A stretch of DNA of 64,000 nucleotides from Euglena gracilis (GCA_039621445.1 CP154956.1:29456667-29520666), one strand, 5' to 3'. Shown: positions 26,211-34,900, counted from the first letter of the stretch. The notes: generated from the sequence alone by a model not told the origin. Numbers and translations are program-made.

Positions 26211-29200
26211 AGCACACATAGAATAAGATATGAGATATACATAGATATGTAGAATAAAATACAGCATGAACATACACGTGCAAAATACAAAGGATAAAAC
26301 ATAAAGTGTTTTTAAAAAGTTATTTAGAATCGCCGCCCAAGGAAATCATCCCCTGTTCGTTGTCCCCATGAAACGGTGTTATCCGCCTTATCCTTTCAGC
26401 TTCCATAAGGCCCATGGACGTTTCTCTGCCTCGCCAATAGAAGCTGTCTGTCCCCATCGCACACGTTGGCCTATCCTCACAATGATCGTCAGCACACAGT
26501 CTTGCAATGAGAGGCCATTCCCCACCCACTGAGCAAGCGCCAGGTAGGTGTTGTCCAGGTTGGCGCTCTTCACACAGGTTGCGTTGCAGAAGCGGAGGGT
26601 GGTGAGATTCTGCGTGGTGCCGGCAAGTTTGGAGGACAGGACAATTTCTTGCGAGTTGACGCGGACGTCGGCACTGGTGCTGTTGGATTCGGCTCCTGGA
26701 CGGCGTTGGGAAAGCCTGAATTTGATGGACCCAGGGGGCTCAGAGTTCCTGTGGTGCTTGGGCACTCCCCCACGAAAGGGTGGCTCGTGCCTGCCTGGTA
26801 ATGGGCAGAAATCTGCCCAATGAGAGGCTTTTCAGGCCATCAAGCACCTTTGACGCCAGAACACCTTAGCCAAGTGCGCAAATACGTTTGGGGGGGGTGA
26901 GATATGCCACATGAGAAGGGATTTGCTCGCCAAAACAGCACAAGTGATTTTGCTGTTTTAGGCCCTGGAACTGAAGCGATAAATATGTGTGAAGGTAGTG
27001 TACCAAAGTTTTAGAGGGGGTCGGCGGTAGGCGGGGCCTGTGGAGGGTACGCATACCCTCCACAGGACCCCCCCCTAATGCCCGGGCCCACCCAGGGGGG
27101 GGGGGGTTCGGATCTCGGTGCCTTGGAGTGCCTGCCCAGGCAGGCATCCCTTGGGGGGGGGGTCAGCCATGGGTCAGCCATGAAAAAAATATTGGCCGGG
27201 TTGGAAAAGGGTTCTCTCTAACACAAACTCTGCAACGGACTGCCGAATGACGAGTGGTTAAGCGGTCTGGACTCTGGCGTGTGCAGGGGGGAGGAGGCAC
27301 CCACAACGCTGTCCGGGGCGGTGGCCAGCTTTGCGTTGATGACGTCCACCACCGCCTTCACGGGCTGCTGGAAGTCCGTTCGCAGGGTGGCCTGCCAGAT
27401 GTGGTACGCCTCCGCCAGGACGCGGGCGAGGCGGGCCAGTCCCGCACCGGTGGGGGGTGGGGGGGTGATGAAGCACTTCCCCCGCTCCCCCGCCGCCTGG
27501 CCAGGGCCACGCCGAGGGGGTTGACCAGCAGGCGGTAGCCGGCCGCCACGGACTGGGGGCGGTAGTCGACGGCGGCGAGCGTCGTGCCGTTGCCCCCCGC
27601 GAGGGCCAGCCGGATGGCTGTTGAGCCGGCATCGGGGGGGGGGGGGGGAGAATTGCAAGAAGGGTGGGGGTTATCGCTGCCACTGCCAAATGCAGGGGGA
27701 TCACTGCCAACCCAATGTTCAGGAAATAAGAGACCAGAGCTTGAGGTACTCGCAATGCAGTTTACTTTTTTTGAAGGGAAGCTTTAAGAAACAAAAGAAT
27801 GGCTGTAAGAGATTCTGCGATGGCATGGTGTGACCCAGGGGGAGGGGGAATAAACGCATGGGCAGGTGAAAAACTGCCGACAAAACCACCAGCAGCTTTC
27901 CCTAAAAAAAAGTGGATCTCCCACTCAATAGACTGCTGGAACCTCCTGCGGATGCTGTGCGAAAATTCTGCTGGAATGGTGCGGAAAAATACTTCAAATA
28001 CTTCATCGCGAAAAAGTTAAACTGAAAAATAAAAAAACAGTAAAAAAAAAGTACACGAGATTTCTCATGTGCGGTTTTATTCCTGGAAAGCACTGCAAAA
28101 AAAACTGCAAAAAAAACAAACCATAAAAACTGCAACACCTCCATTTCATCCCAACCCCACAGTCACGCCCCAAATACTGAGCCGACAAGATTCCAAACAG
28201 GTCGACCTGGCCAACAGCCTCTGACTTGGGACTGTGGGGGACTCTGCTATTTGGGGGTGAGTTGGATATAAAAAAAATATATAATAAATTGTTCCCACGG
28301 GGAGTCACTGGGAATCACTGGAGTTCTGGGGAGAAATTGACCCTCTCACCCCCACCTGCATCTTCTTCAACGTGTCTGCTTCCCACCCCTCCCGGCCATT
28401 GTTAGCCCCGCAGGTTCCCACACAACCTGACCGGAAGCGAAGGGCCGTCAGGAACTCAATGCTGCCGTTGGTCATCCTTGCCAGCTGGACTTCGTGGCCG
28501 GAGGGCAGATTCTGCGGCAGGGGAGCGGGGAATCGGCCGCCAATGAGATGAAAATGATGCAAATGAGCGGCGACATCCGCAATCAGGCTTCGATGCGGGT
28601 TGACAAAAATACCAGCCAAGTATGCCGGAACTTGGCGAGGAGGGAAAAGAGTTCTGACAATATGCCAGCGGAGGGGACAAAAGAACCTGGATGAACAAAA
28701 TGCTAAAAAAAAAAACAACAACAGAAAAAGAACTTATTCCGGAGGCCTTGGTATTAGTGATGGGAAAGAACTGCGTGGCCAGGTGTTGGCAAAAACCCCT
28801 GGGCGGGTTCATCACGTTGAAGGCGCTCACCAGTTCCGCCAAGGTGGTGCCTCGGGCGACCATCCGGCCGATCCACAGGGCGGTGATGGACACAGAGGTG
28901 TCGACGGTGGAGAGGGCGTCGTTGGCGTACCATCCGTCCAGGAGGTCGGGCGGCAGGGCAACCCATGCAGGCTGGGGGGAGGGGGGGGGCATTCCCTCTT
29001 CTCATTTCAAACTTGGCACTGTATCTCTGCAGACAGTGTGTCCTCCCACATCTTCTTCACCTGCTCCGCATTGCAAAGCCAAGGGGGTAACTGTCCACAC
29101 AATGTCCTGCATATCGAACAGTCTTGCAATAGACTTTAGAGATGTATTCGAGCGTCAGTCAAAGCAATGTGACAAAGCAATGTGATATTCCACAATTTCA

Positions 29201-30204
29201 ACATTGGACGGGGTCATCCTGGGCACCCATCAGGTCCCGCTGGTAGCAGGGGTTTTCTTCAGGACCCCTCCCCCCCGGGGTCCCGAAGGCCGGCTGGAAA
29301 AAGGTGCTGGCTGGACTCCGCCTCAGTGGGGGTACAGGTGGGGTGTGGCCGGCTGGGAGCTGGACCTGGCAGGCACCCAAAAAATGCCCGTGAAAGCCCA
29401 AATCCAGCTGGGTTTCAGTCAAAATTAGGACGTGAAAACCCAAAAACCACCCAAAAATGCCATTTTTTGGCCATTTTGACCCCTTTTCAAAAAATTTTGG
29501 CGATTTGTGCGGAAAATTTTTCGGTCCAGCCCGAACTTTATTTCAGTGGACCCCCCTGGGGGAGGGGGGTCCGCAGCCCGGCTGGAAGGTGCTGGCTGGA
29601 TAAAAGGTGCTGGCTGGCTGGACCACACTCCCCTCCGGCTTAAGAAAACCCCAGGCTGGTAGGCCAGGTTGGCCAACTGGTAGTTTTGGCTGTTGTTGTA
29701 GCCCAGCCGGTCCACCACCACGCCCAATATAGTCGACAGCCGCTGCAGGTTGCTGGTGGCATGCTCGAAGGGACAGGCCCAGGGTCCGCCTTGTTCAATC
29801 AGAACGCATTCCAGGTCAACAGAATGAGGGTGGAGAGCGGTATGGCCGACACCTTAAAGTCGAATTACGAAACAAAAAAAACTGATCAGGGTTTGGAGGT
29901 GTTTGGCCCTTTGGGGAGGGTCACCCTCACACCACAGAGCCACGTCAAGCAAATAAATAAACAGCACAGAATAATACTCAAACTGCACATTGAAGGCCGC
30001 AGTAGGGATGGCGTGCCTGCTTGAGTGTAGCCGAACAAGTTCAGCCCGTCCGACAGCAGCTCGGCGTCGCGAACGAGGTGGTCGATGACAGCGTTGTTAG
30101 TGTGGTCGAAGATGAGCACCACAGCAAACACCACCACCGCGGTGGAGATGACACATGCCGTGAACAGGATGAGCAGCAACAGCCGCGTCGCGTGCAGCCC
30201 CTGG
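9768..30204 (-). CDS. Receptor-type adenylyl cyclase, multi-exon gene
   Basis: This gene probably converts ATP to cAMP at a membrane. At least 22 minus-strand exons give, in order: a TM helix (30.1 kb); a long ectodomain (29.8-21.9 kb) with four modules ending in DYR..V.AAYR.LP-type Cache motifs and N-glycosylation sequons; a second TM helix (21.1 kb); a helical linker (20.7 kb); and a class III cyclase domain (18.9-9.8 kb). Catalytic signatures are VFFSDIF and TIGDAYL (metal Asp), KVKTIGD and FDIWG (the Lys/Asp pair typical of adenine recognition) and VNLASRM (Asn/Arg). One catalytic domain implies homodimerisation. Most introns have paired, non-GT-AG ends. The start codon and first exon(s) were not found, and the C-terminus beyond 9,768 is uncertain. 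The cyclase call is firm. Adenylyl rather than guanylyl specificity is inferred from two residues. Confidence 0.88.
11045..11110 (-). CDS. Cyclase exon: transition-state Asn/Arg
   Basis: Joining the split codon gives [14 protein letters not shown], then [14 protein letters not shown] of TVN and R of SRM are the transition-state residues. The 3/5-nt overhang rule alone predicts the exact DIWGK join. The lower border is approximate. Confidence 0.92.
11236..11450. repeat. Dispersed repeat, CCAACGACC/GGTCGTTGG family
   Basis: The copy starts near TCCAACGACC, runs through a G-run and GTCATTGGACATAAGG, then a CCCCCCAAAAGG core and a degenerate TTCGCGCC hairpin. Related copies lie at about 1,050-1,165, 11,860-12,065, 12,180-12,245, 17,402-17,545, 17,690-17,755 and the last ~30 bases of the window. 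Several sit inside cyclase introns. Confidence 0.65.
11860..12065. repeat. Dispersed repeat, CCAACGACC family, second copy
   Basis: TATGTCCAACGACTGGTAAC is followed by GGTCGTTGGACATAGG (inverted), GTGTCCTCCGACTGG, a C-run, then the TTCCGGCGCTTCGCGCCGAA hairpin. It has the same order of parts as the 11,236 copy. Confidence 0.65.
12332..12439 (-). CDS. Cyclase exon: [14 protein letters not shown], adenine Asp
   Basis: A Gly-rich start leads to [20 protein letters not shown] and [10 protein letters not shown]. The strand/GP..AG motif is classic. The Asp in LFDI is the second adenine-specifying residue. The exon ends after one base of the Trp codon. CGGCAGGGGG (12,319-12,328) pairs with CCCCCTGCCG (11,116-11,125). 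Confidence 0.93.
13138..13201 (-). CDS. Cyclase exon: helix after second metal site
   Basis: The exon reads [20 protein letters not shown] then E. It matches the VDMA.FA helix of the fold. CCATCC pairs with GGATGG near the next acceptor, with 3/5-nt overhangs, giving in-frame DEG-QGGGG. The preceding intron carries a MITE 37 bp from the acceptor stem. Confidence 0.82.
13254..13560. mobile_element. MITE copy 1, hAT-like (8-bp TSD)
   Basis: This 307-bp element begins CAGGCTGTTTTTTTACC and ends with the inverse ACAGCCTG. It is flanked by a perfect 8-bp duplication ATCCTGAT (13,246-13,253 and 13,561-13,568). Internally it has C/G runs, GTGCCTGCCCAGGCAGGCAC palindromes and a CACCTTCGGCGCCGG hairpin, and no transposase. 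It lies in a cyclase intron close to the acceptor stem. Confidence 0.9.
14012..14133 (-). CDS. Cyclase exon: second metal Asp, adenine Lys
   Basis: The exon reads [20 protein letters not shown] then [21 protein letters not shown] of TIGDAY is the second metal ligand. The residue two before TIGD is Lys, as in adenylyl cyclases, where guanylyl cyclases have Glu. The donor and acceptor of the next intron form a perfect 11-bp stem (plus 13,999-14,009 with 13,207-13,217). Confidence 0.95.
15227..15278 (-). CDS. Cyclase exon: [17 protein letters not shown]
   Basis: This is the helix after the first metal site (the usual PE.L...L...F..). The donor GCGGTGGCGTC and acceptor GACGCCCCGC are complementary with one bulged base. 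The exact junction is ambiguous by a few bases, but a join into [10 protein letters not shown] is possible. Confidence 0.85.
15831..15879 (-). CDS. Cyclase exon: first metal-binding Asp
   Basis: This 49-nt exon reads [16 protein letters not shown]. The D in FSDIF is the first metal ligand of class III cyclases. The downstream intron (552 nt) pairs GGGCCCCTGC (plus 15,818-15,827) with GCAGGGGCCC (plus 15,284-15,293), a perfect 10-bp stem. The join NTV-MTPEE is in frame. Confidence 0.93.
17402..17545. repeat. Dispersed repeat, CCAACGACC family, third copy
   Basis: It has the same order: TATGTCCAACGACCGGTAAC, G-run, GGTCGTTGGACA, then the CCGGCGCTTCGCGCC hairpin near 17,523. Inside the 2.95-kb cyclase intron. 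Confidence 0.65.
17826..18600. repeat. Cryptic short-period repeat in cyclase intron
   Basis: TTTGTCGGG-type units (17,826-17,885 and again 18,470-18,600) flank about 400 bp of TTTTGGCCACTTTTG-like, roughly 9-12-base periodic DNA. This creates spurious open frames. No exon is seen. Confidence 0.55.
18831..18898 (-). CDS. Cyclase exon: catalytic domain entry
   Basis: The exon reads [20 protein letters not shown] then AT. It matches the VA.RL..GE...VT.LF start of the cyclase fold. The intron that follows (2,951 nt) has a 15-bp end pairing (plus 18,813-18,827 with 15,885-15,899; one G.U). Confidence 0.9.
18990..19400. repeat. CCCCAAATAATAAACCCC / inverse repeat block
   Basis: Alternating AATAATAAACCCCCC and its reverse complement occur around G/C runs at 19,000-19,095 and 19,340-19,395. 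The same module is at 38,540-38,645, 46,495-46,540, 53,095-53,170 and 54,015-54,095, so it is a dispersed family. Confidence 0.6.
19747..19791. repeat. (TTTG)n microsatellite
   Basis: About eleven TTTG units in tandem. Confidence 0.95.
20715..20760 (-). CDS. Cyclase exon: linker helix before catalytic domain
   Basis: This 46-nt exon reads [15 protein letters not shown], equivalent to the short helix ending LP or YP that precedes VA.R...G in class III cyclases. The donor (plus 20,700-20,711) and acceptor (plus 18,904-18,915) form a 12-bp stem with one G.U, and the join MYP-AEVAQ is in frame with 3/5-nt overhangs. Confidence 0.85.
21058..21170 (-). CDS. Cyclase exon: second transmembrane helix
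   Basis: [19 protein letters not shown] is a TM helix, followed by charged [18 protein letters not shown], consistent with passage to the cytosol. CCCCAAC at the donor pairs with GTTGGGG before the next exon and the join GQ-WEKQ is in frame. The upper border is approximate. Confidence 0.82.
21970..22130 (-). CDS. Cyclase exon: fourth module, C half
   Basis: The exon reads [20 protein letters not shown] then [20 protein letters not shown] and DLGIAMK. This is the best Cache-type ending in the gene (DYR.V.V.AA..YLP.L.LGIA.K). It should lie just outside the second TM helix. Borders are approximate. Confidence 0.82.
22246..22338. repeat. (CG)n(CA)n microsatellite
   Basis: A short CG run leads into about 40 CA units. 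It lies in the intron between the two halves of the fourth Cache-like module. Confidence 0.97.
22790..22940 (-). CDS. Cyclase exon: fourth module, N half
   Basis: The exon includes [20 protein letters not shown] and [27 protein letters not shown] corresponds to the E-V/I/L strand that opens each module. Both borders are approximate. Confidence 0.65.
23446..23599 (-). CDS. Cyclase exon: third module, C half
   Basis: The exon reads [20 protein letters not shown], then [20 protein letters not shown] and [22 protein letters not shown] aligns with the DYR..V.AAY motif of the other modules. The lower border is approximate. Confidence 0.78.
25615..25771 (-). CDS. Cyclase exon: third module, N half
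   Basis: The exon includes [20 protein letters not shown] and [20 protein letters not shown], ending PEILVFDTN just before an in-frame TAG that falls in the intron. The E-L-Q-L start matches the other modules. Confidence 0.8.
25978..26123 (-). CDS. Cyclase exon: second Cache-like module, C half
   Basis: The exon reads [20 protein letters not shown] then [20 protein letters not shown], a clear Cache-type ending. The donor CGCAG pairs with acceptor CTGCG. With 3 and 5 nt unpaired the join DDQGV-LYLSL is exactly in frame. Confidence 0.85.
26175..26208. repeat. (AT)n microsatellite
   Basis: About 17 AT units, within the intron upstream of the 26,123 exon. Confidence 0.95.
26529..26693 (-). CDS. 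Cyclase exon: second Cache-like module, N half
   Basis: The exon contains [20 protein letters not shown] and [20 protein letters not shown], parallel to the first module (E-I-V-L, LRF, two Cys). N-glycosylation sequons are NST, NLT and NAT. GGTGGGG at the donor pairs with CCCCACC at the acceptor. Confidence 0.82.
27060..27175. repeat. Fragment related to the hAT-like MITE
   Basis: The segment contains the GGAGTGCCTGCCCAGGCAGG palindrome, flanking G-runs and a TCGGATCTCGGTGCC stretch like the MITE interior at 13.3 and 30.8 kb. The CAGGCTG ends and target duplication are not visible. Confidence 0.55.
27317..27424 (-). CDS. Cyclase exon: inter-module helix
   Basis: The exon reads [20 protein letters not shown] then [16 protein letters not shown]. 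The donor GACAGCGT and acceptor ACGCCGTC are complementary with one mismatch. A 3/5-nt overhang yields the in-frame join KLATA-AESNS. Confidence 0.8.
27502..27628 (-). CDS. Cyclase exon: first Cache-like module, C half
   Basis: The exon contains [20 protein letters not shown] followed by [12 protein letters not shown], the DYR..V.A.Y signature that closes Cache-type domains. The upper border is approximate. The lower border pairs AGGCGG/CCGCCT with the next acceptor, and the join GVAL-RVLAE is in frame. Confidence 0.75.
28395..28512 (-). CDS. Cyclase exon: first Cache-like module, N half
   Basis: The exon reads [20 protein letters not shown] and [18 protein letters not shown]. The E-V-Q-L...LRF...C pattern recurs in the exon at 26.6 kb and, more weakly, in two later modules. 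The lower boundary is approximate because I could not fix this donor. Confidence 0.7.
28805..28966 (-). CDS. Cyclase exon: ectodomain
   Basis: The exon reads [20 protein letters not shown], then a stretch ending [10 protein letters not shown]. The donor side CAGGGG (plus 28,797-28,802) pairs with CCCCTG (plus 28,518-28,523). Leaving 3 nt and 5 nt unpaired at the two intron ends gives an in-frame join to [10 protein letters not shown]. Confidence 0.8.
29260..29640. repeat. GGCTGGCTGG / G-run bounded repeat
   Basis: GCCGGCTGGAAAAAGGTGCT blocks lie at both ends, with a CCAAAAATGCC/GGCCATTTTG-rich core. It resembles 6,470-6,915 and 49,150-49,480. It sits in the intron next to the 29.7-kb cyclase exon. 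Confidence 0.55.
29657..29806 (-). CDS. Cyclase exon: ectodomain N-terminal part
   Basis: The exon includes [20 protein letters not shown] and [20 protein letters not shown], predicted helical, as in the membrane-proximal helix of Cache sensors. The 3' end pairs CTGGGG with CCCCAG upstream of the next exon and joins in phase. Confidence 0.75.
30022..30204 (-). CDS. Cyclase exon: first transmembrane helix
   Basis: The exon reads QGLHATR then [20 protein letters not shown] and VVLIF, a strong TM helix, followed by [20 protein letters not shown], the start of the ectodomain. The upstream border is a pyrimidine-rich CCTCCCCAG acceptor. There is no in-frame ATG, so an earlier exon is required. 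The 3' border has no GT. A CAGG/CCTG pairing with 29,8xx gives an in-frame join. Confidence 0.8.
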
Positions 30205-30314
30205 CTGGGGAGGACCAAAGGGGCAAAAAAAGACAGCAGCACCTCGTTCCATTTTGCAAGAGGGTGTGTTCACGAATGGCGGTGGGGGAAAGCAACAGTC
30301 GGCCTTATTGAGAG

Positions 30315-30849
30315 CAGGCTGCTTTTTACCAACCCCGGGGGGGGGAGGGGGGGTCCGGAGTGCCTATGAGTGCTGCCCAGGCAGGCACTGTCCCCCCCGA
30401 GGGGGGGGGGGTCGGATTTCGGACCCACCCACGGGAGCCACACCAACCACACAAGGTGAGTGAGTGTATGTCCCTACAGCGCTGGAATTACACCAGAGTT
30501 GCTCACCCAGCCAGGCGGAGCAACAAAAGAGCACTGGTGTAAGGGGTCCCTGGCCACTCACCACACAGCAAGGTGGGCCAGAAGCGAAGTTAGTGCCGGC
30601 CATAAACAGACAAGAAGCCTTAGTGCAACCGAGGGGGGTCGGATTTCGGCTTGTGCCCAGGCACGTTCCTTTGAAAGTAGGGCATTTTTGGCTCCCGGAG
30701 CCTTCGGTGCCGGGTCTGTGCTAGGGCACTTTTGGCCGTGTACCCTACCCCCCCGGGGGGGGGGGTCGGATCGGGAGTGCCTTGGAGTGCCTGCCCAGGC
30801 AGGCACCCCCACCCCGGGGTGGGGTCGGCACCGACTAAAATACAGCCTG
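30315..30849. mobile_element. MITE copy 2 with internal insertion
   Basis: It has the same termini as copy 1 (CAGGCTG.../...ACAGCCTG) and a perfect 8-bp target duplication ATTGAGAG (30,307-30,314 and 30,850-30,857). The interior matches copy 1 but is split by about 215 bp (roughly 30,423-30,637), with GGGGTCGGATTTCGG on both sides of the extra DNA. Confidence 0.9.
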
Positions 30850-30857
30850 ATTGAGAG

Positions 30858-31830
30858 ACCTCTGAATTAGCAAAAATTCAGGGAGTTTGAAAGTCCAACC
30901 TCCCCCCCCCCCGATATTGACCCCCCTGCATTTACACCTAACACTCACAATTTTGGGACGTTCTGCCAAAATTGTTCACCTCTTTTGCCATAATTTCGGG
31001 GTCTTTTGCCAAAACACCTGGGACCTTTCGTCAAAATTGTTGAGACAATTGTCAAATTTTTGAGATTCCGTTGCAGAGACTTTCATACTTGGCGGTCAAA
31101 TTTTTTGGTACTTTTTGCAAACGTTCTCTAAATCCAACAAATCATTCTCTGAACAAACCACTGCAACCCCACGGCTCTTCAGAGCAACACAGCTGATGTA
31201 AATCAGACCATACCCAGAAATGCCTCACCCCCCCCCTCTCAGTGCCCCCTCCCAAAGTGACCAAAGCGTTTTGCCAAATTTGCCCCCTCAAAGAAAGTGG
31301 CCATTCGCCTTTAACGCCGAAGGCGCCGAAAGCAAATTTGACCCCCCCCCCAAAATGTCCACTTCCCTGGGCTGGCCATTTTCTTGTGCCTGAAGGGTGG
31401 AAGGGGGGCTGAGACATTAGGGGGTTGGGAACAATTGGGGGGGGGGGGGTCGAGGACCCTCCACCCCAATTTTTTTTACCTGCACCTGGTCGATTTCTGT
31501 GTATGTTGGGATTCGTCATAACTTCTCTTCTTCAGCAAATACTAGCAAATACTGAAAATGTCGAAACGGACGTTTTTGGAGGCTTGTGCTTTTTTGCAGC
31601 CTTGCTGAAATTGGTCCGTCTTGTCCTGGGGACCAATTAGCCAATTGGGGTTGGGGGGGGGGGGGGCAATGCATTTATTTGGTTGATTTTGTGCCAAAAA
31701 TGGGTACTTTAGGCAAGTGGGTACGAAAAATTTTCAATTGGCTGGCCCTGCCAGCGGACCCCCCCCCCCGGGGTCTCCGTCCTGAGTCCTATGTTTAAAA
31801 CGCAAGACTCAGGATGAAGTATGTGTCTAA
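30858..31830. other. No gene seen
   Basis: A/T-rich and G/C-run DNA between MITE copy 2 and the last candidate exon of gene C. The missing 5' exon(s) of the cyclase should be here or further upstream, but I could not pick one out. Confidence 0.4.
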
Positions 31831-31837
31831 ACGCGAT

Positions 31838-31905
31838 TTTTGCCACAGAAGATGTCCTCCAGTTTATCCTCGGTCAGACGGCGATAACACCCTCTTGGTC
31901 GACGG
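31838..31905 (-). CDS. Gene C candidate exon near 3' end
   Basis: The frame RRLTEDKLEDIFCGKNR reads naturally. The borders are weak and the exon could instead belong to the cyclase 5' region. Confidence 0.3.
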
Positions 31906-34900
31906 GCTGCATGTGTAGCATTCAACCCGGCACAGCTGGAGTTTTTTGTTTTGAGAAAAAAAAATTGAATTTCTTTAAAAAGAATCTTTTTGGCTTCGGT
32001 TTGGATGGACAAGCATTCCAAAAAAAAACACACTACAGGCAAAGGGGAACAGAAAAAAATGGCAACTCCCAAAAACTTTCAAAAAAAGTTCCAAAACTGC
32101 CAGACCACGGAGTCCCAAATCTCTGGGAAAACAACTCTTTTTATTTTCAAAACGGTTTCAAAATTTTTGGCAAAAGTGTCCAAAATTGTGTCAAAAAGTA
32201 CACAAATATTTTCAAAAGGTTCAAAAAAATTGGCAAAAATGCCATAAATTATGGCAAAACATCCCGGAAACTGTGAGTGTTAGGTGTATTTCAGGTTTAG
32301 GTTTGAACACTATTACTGTGTTTCAGAGATGTTTTGTTTATGAAATATCAGTGCTCAACTTAACATGGAATTTTCATACTTTGTTTATTTATTTTTTGCT
32401 TTCCATTCATCTTTGATGAATTTCTTAAAAGGGGAAATATCTCAAATCTTTTCAATAGATGTTCGGCCAAACTTGACACCTCCCTAAGTTGACCTCCTCC
32501 TCCTGTTGGGCCCAACCTGACCCAACCTGGTAAAAGGTTTGTTGGTTCAAAAAGGCACAACGAGGAATGTTTTCCCCCCACAAATGACTTCTTCGCACAA
32601 CAAAATGGTTGGGGAACGTCGAAAACACACAGTTCCCACGGCGATGTCCAATGGTGATTGGGGGTCTCGAGAATTCATCCATTTGGCATGCGGGGACCCC
32701 CAGAGCTGTTGGGCCCAACTTGACCGGCCCAAAATTGACCCCCTCCTCCTCTGTTGGGCCCAATTTGACCCAGGTCAATTGCCCGGGGGGGGGGCAGCAA
32801 TGAAGAATATGCGGCTCAATAATGCACAATTTATTATCATTCTGATCCGGCAAAAGCAAGGGCCTGGGTGTGGGTTTCATATGACGCTCATATGCCGTTT
32901 GTCTCAGCTTGCGCTCCTTGCTCTTCTGCTGCATCCACTGCCAGAGCCGCTGCAGTCCCGACGGCTGGCCCTGCTGACTGCTCTGCAGCAGCGCAGCATC
33001 AACCGTTTGGTCGACAATGGCCTGAATGGAGTGGGCATCAGCCCTGCTGTTGGAACAAGAGAATGGTTGACATGGTTATCAGTTGGCGTGGCAAAATTGG
33101 GCGACGGGGCAATTTTGTCTGACGATTGAGGCCTTTTGAGTCAAAATGAAATTGTATGAATTATTGAGCACTGTGATCGAAAGAACACCACGCCAATGAC
33201 GCCCTCCATTTGGCTGCCCACCACTTCACTGACCAGGTCTCATCGAGGCTTTGTCCAACTTGATACCAAACATGTCAAAATTAAAAACAAAAACTGTTCA
33301 AGATATTTTCATCCAATAAAAAAACATGGCCAGAACTGAAGCCCCCCCCCCCCCCGCAGGGACAGCCAACCAAGATAGCCATTAATTTTTCTGGTGAAAA
33401 AAAAAACCATTTTGCCTTGTACTTGTTGAATGACTTACCAAAAGATATAAATTTAACTGAACTGATGGAAATGCACAGGAGTGATTGAAGCTCACCCCAG
33501 CCCTGAACCAGCTGGTGGTACAACGTCTGCACTTGGTCATAATCCAGCATGGCCTCTTCGTCGTCTGCATCAGGTAAATGCTCATCAATGGCTTCATGGA
33601 CTGACATCAGGGACTGACAGAAACATCTCAGGTCATTTGGGGGGGGGGGACTGGTCCTTGCTATTTGTTGGCATGGAGTTTGGGCGGCTTTTTTGGCGGT
33701 TTGGCTGCACAGGAAAAGAATTCAAAAAAAATGCAGAAACAACAAAGCACTGGTTGGAATAGTTGGCTAGTGGTAGAGTTTTTTTGATGCTTTTGCCCTT
33801 GTCAAAATTGGGGGAAACCAGCATTCAGCCAGTCCTGGAAACCCGCATCCTGTGTTTCTGCAAATAATTTGGGAGATGATGAAAAACATGTCAGTCCTTC
33901 CCCGACAAACTTTTGACCTGATATTCAAATTGTCAGTTCAACAACCCATTTGGAACAAAGTCCCTTTGAAACGACCCAACGGGATATTTCCAATATACTG
34001 ACCCATTGTCAGAAAACCATAATTTGAGCAATTTTGGCCACTTAAAATACAAGCAAATGCATTTTGGTTAGTTGGGTATTTCTCTCCACCTTTGTGGCTA
34101 TTATGGCCATTTTGAGCCAGTATTTCTTTAATGAGCATTTTAGGTCATTTGGGACTTTTTTAAATAATTTTAGCCTGTTCTTGACCATTTCAATCCCCTC
34201 TGACACTCTTTGATGATGATCCCCCATTTGAACTTCACCGGTGAAGTTCACCGGTGGAGGGTTGTTTCGATTAATCGATTAATCGACTAATCGTTCGTCA
34301 TTGCTGATTAATCGAATCGTTCGGCACAGGGCGATTAATCGTTCATTTTGGATGTCAACCATGACGGGTATGACATCTGCTGAAAACATACAATTTCGAA
34401 CAATAATCAGTCAGATAGTACACTACTTGCTGGTATACCATGAAAGTGGTTGTTAAAACTGGCCAACGAGTCAGCGAACGTGCCAGTGAAACGCTGCACG
34501 ATGCTTATCAGATGGAGCAATTCCTAATGAGCTCCGCGGTGAAAATTGAGCAAAAATAATGAGCAGGGCACGCAAAGAAATGGTCTGAGTTCTATATTCG
34601 AAATCCTCACACCAGGTTTTAATAATAAAAATCGGAAGGGACCAATTAATTGTTAATCGTCCGAGACACCCTGATTAATCGCGATTAATCGTTCGCAAGT
34701 TCGAAACGATTAATTGGCACAACCTTAACCGGTGAACTTCACCGTTCAGCGGGGGGGGGGTGCCGGGTGGTGCCGGGGGGGGGGGGGGGGCGGTGACGGG
34801 GGGGGTGTGCGCGCAAAAATGTATTTCGGGCAAACAACAACACTTCCCCGTTTTCTTACTTAGGGGGGATCATTTTGGGCTGCGTACAACCAATTAGGGG

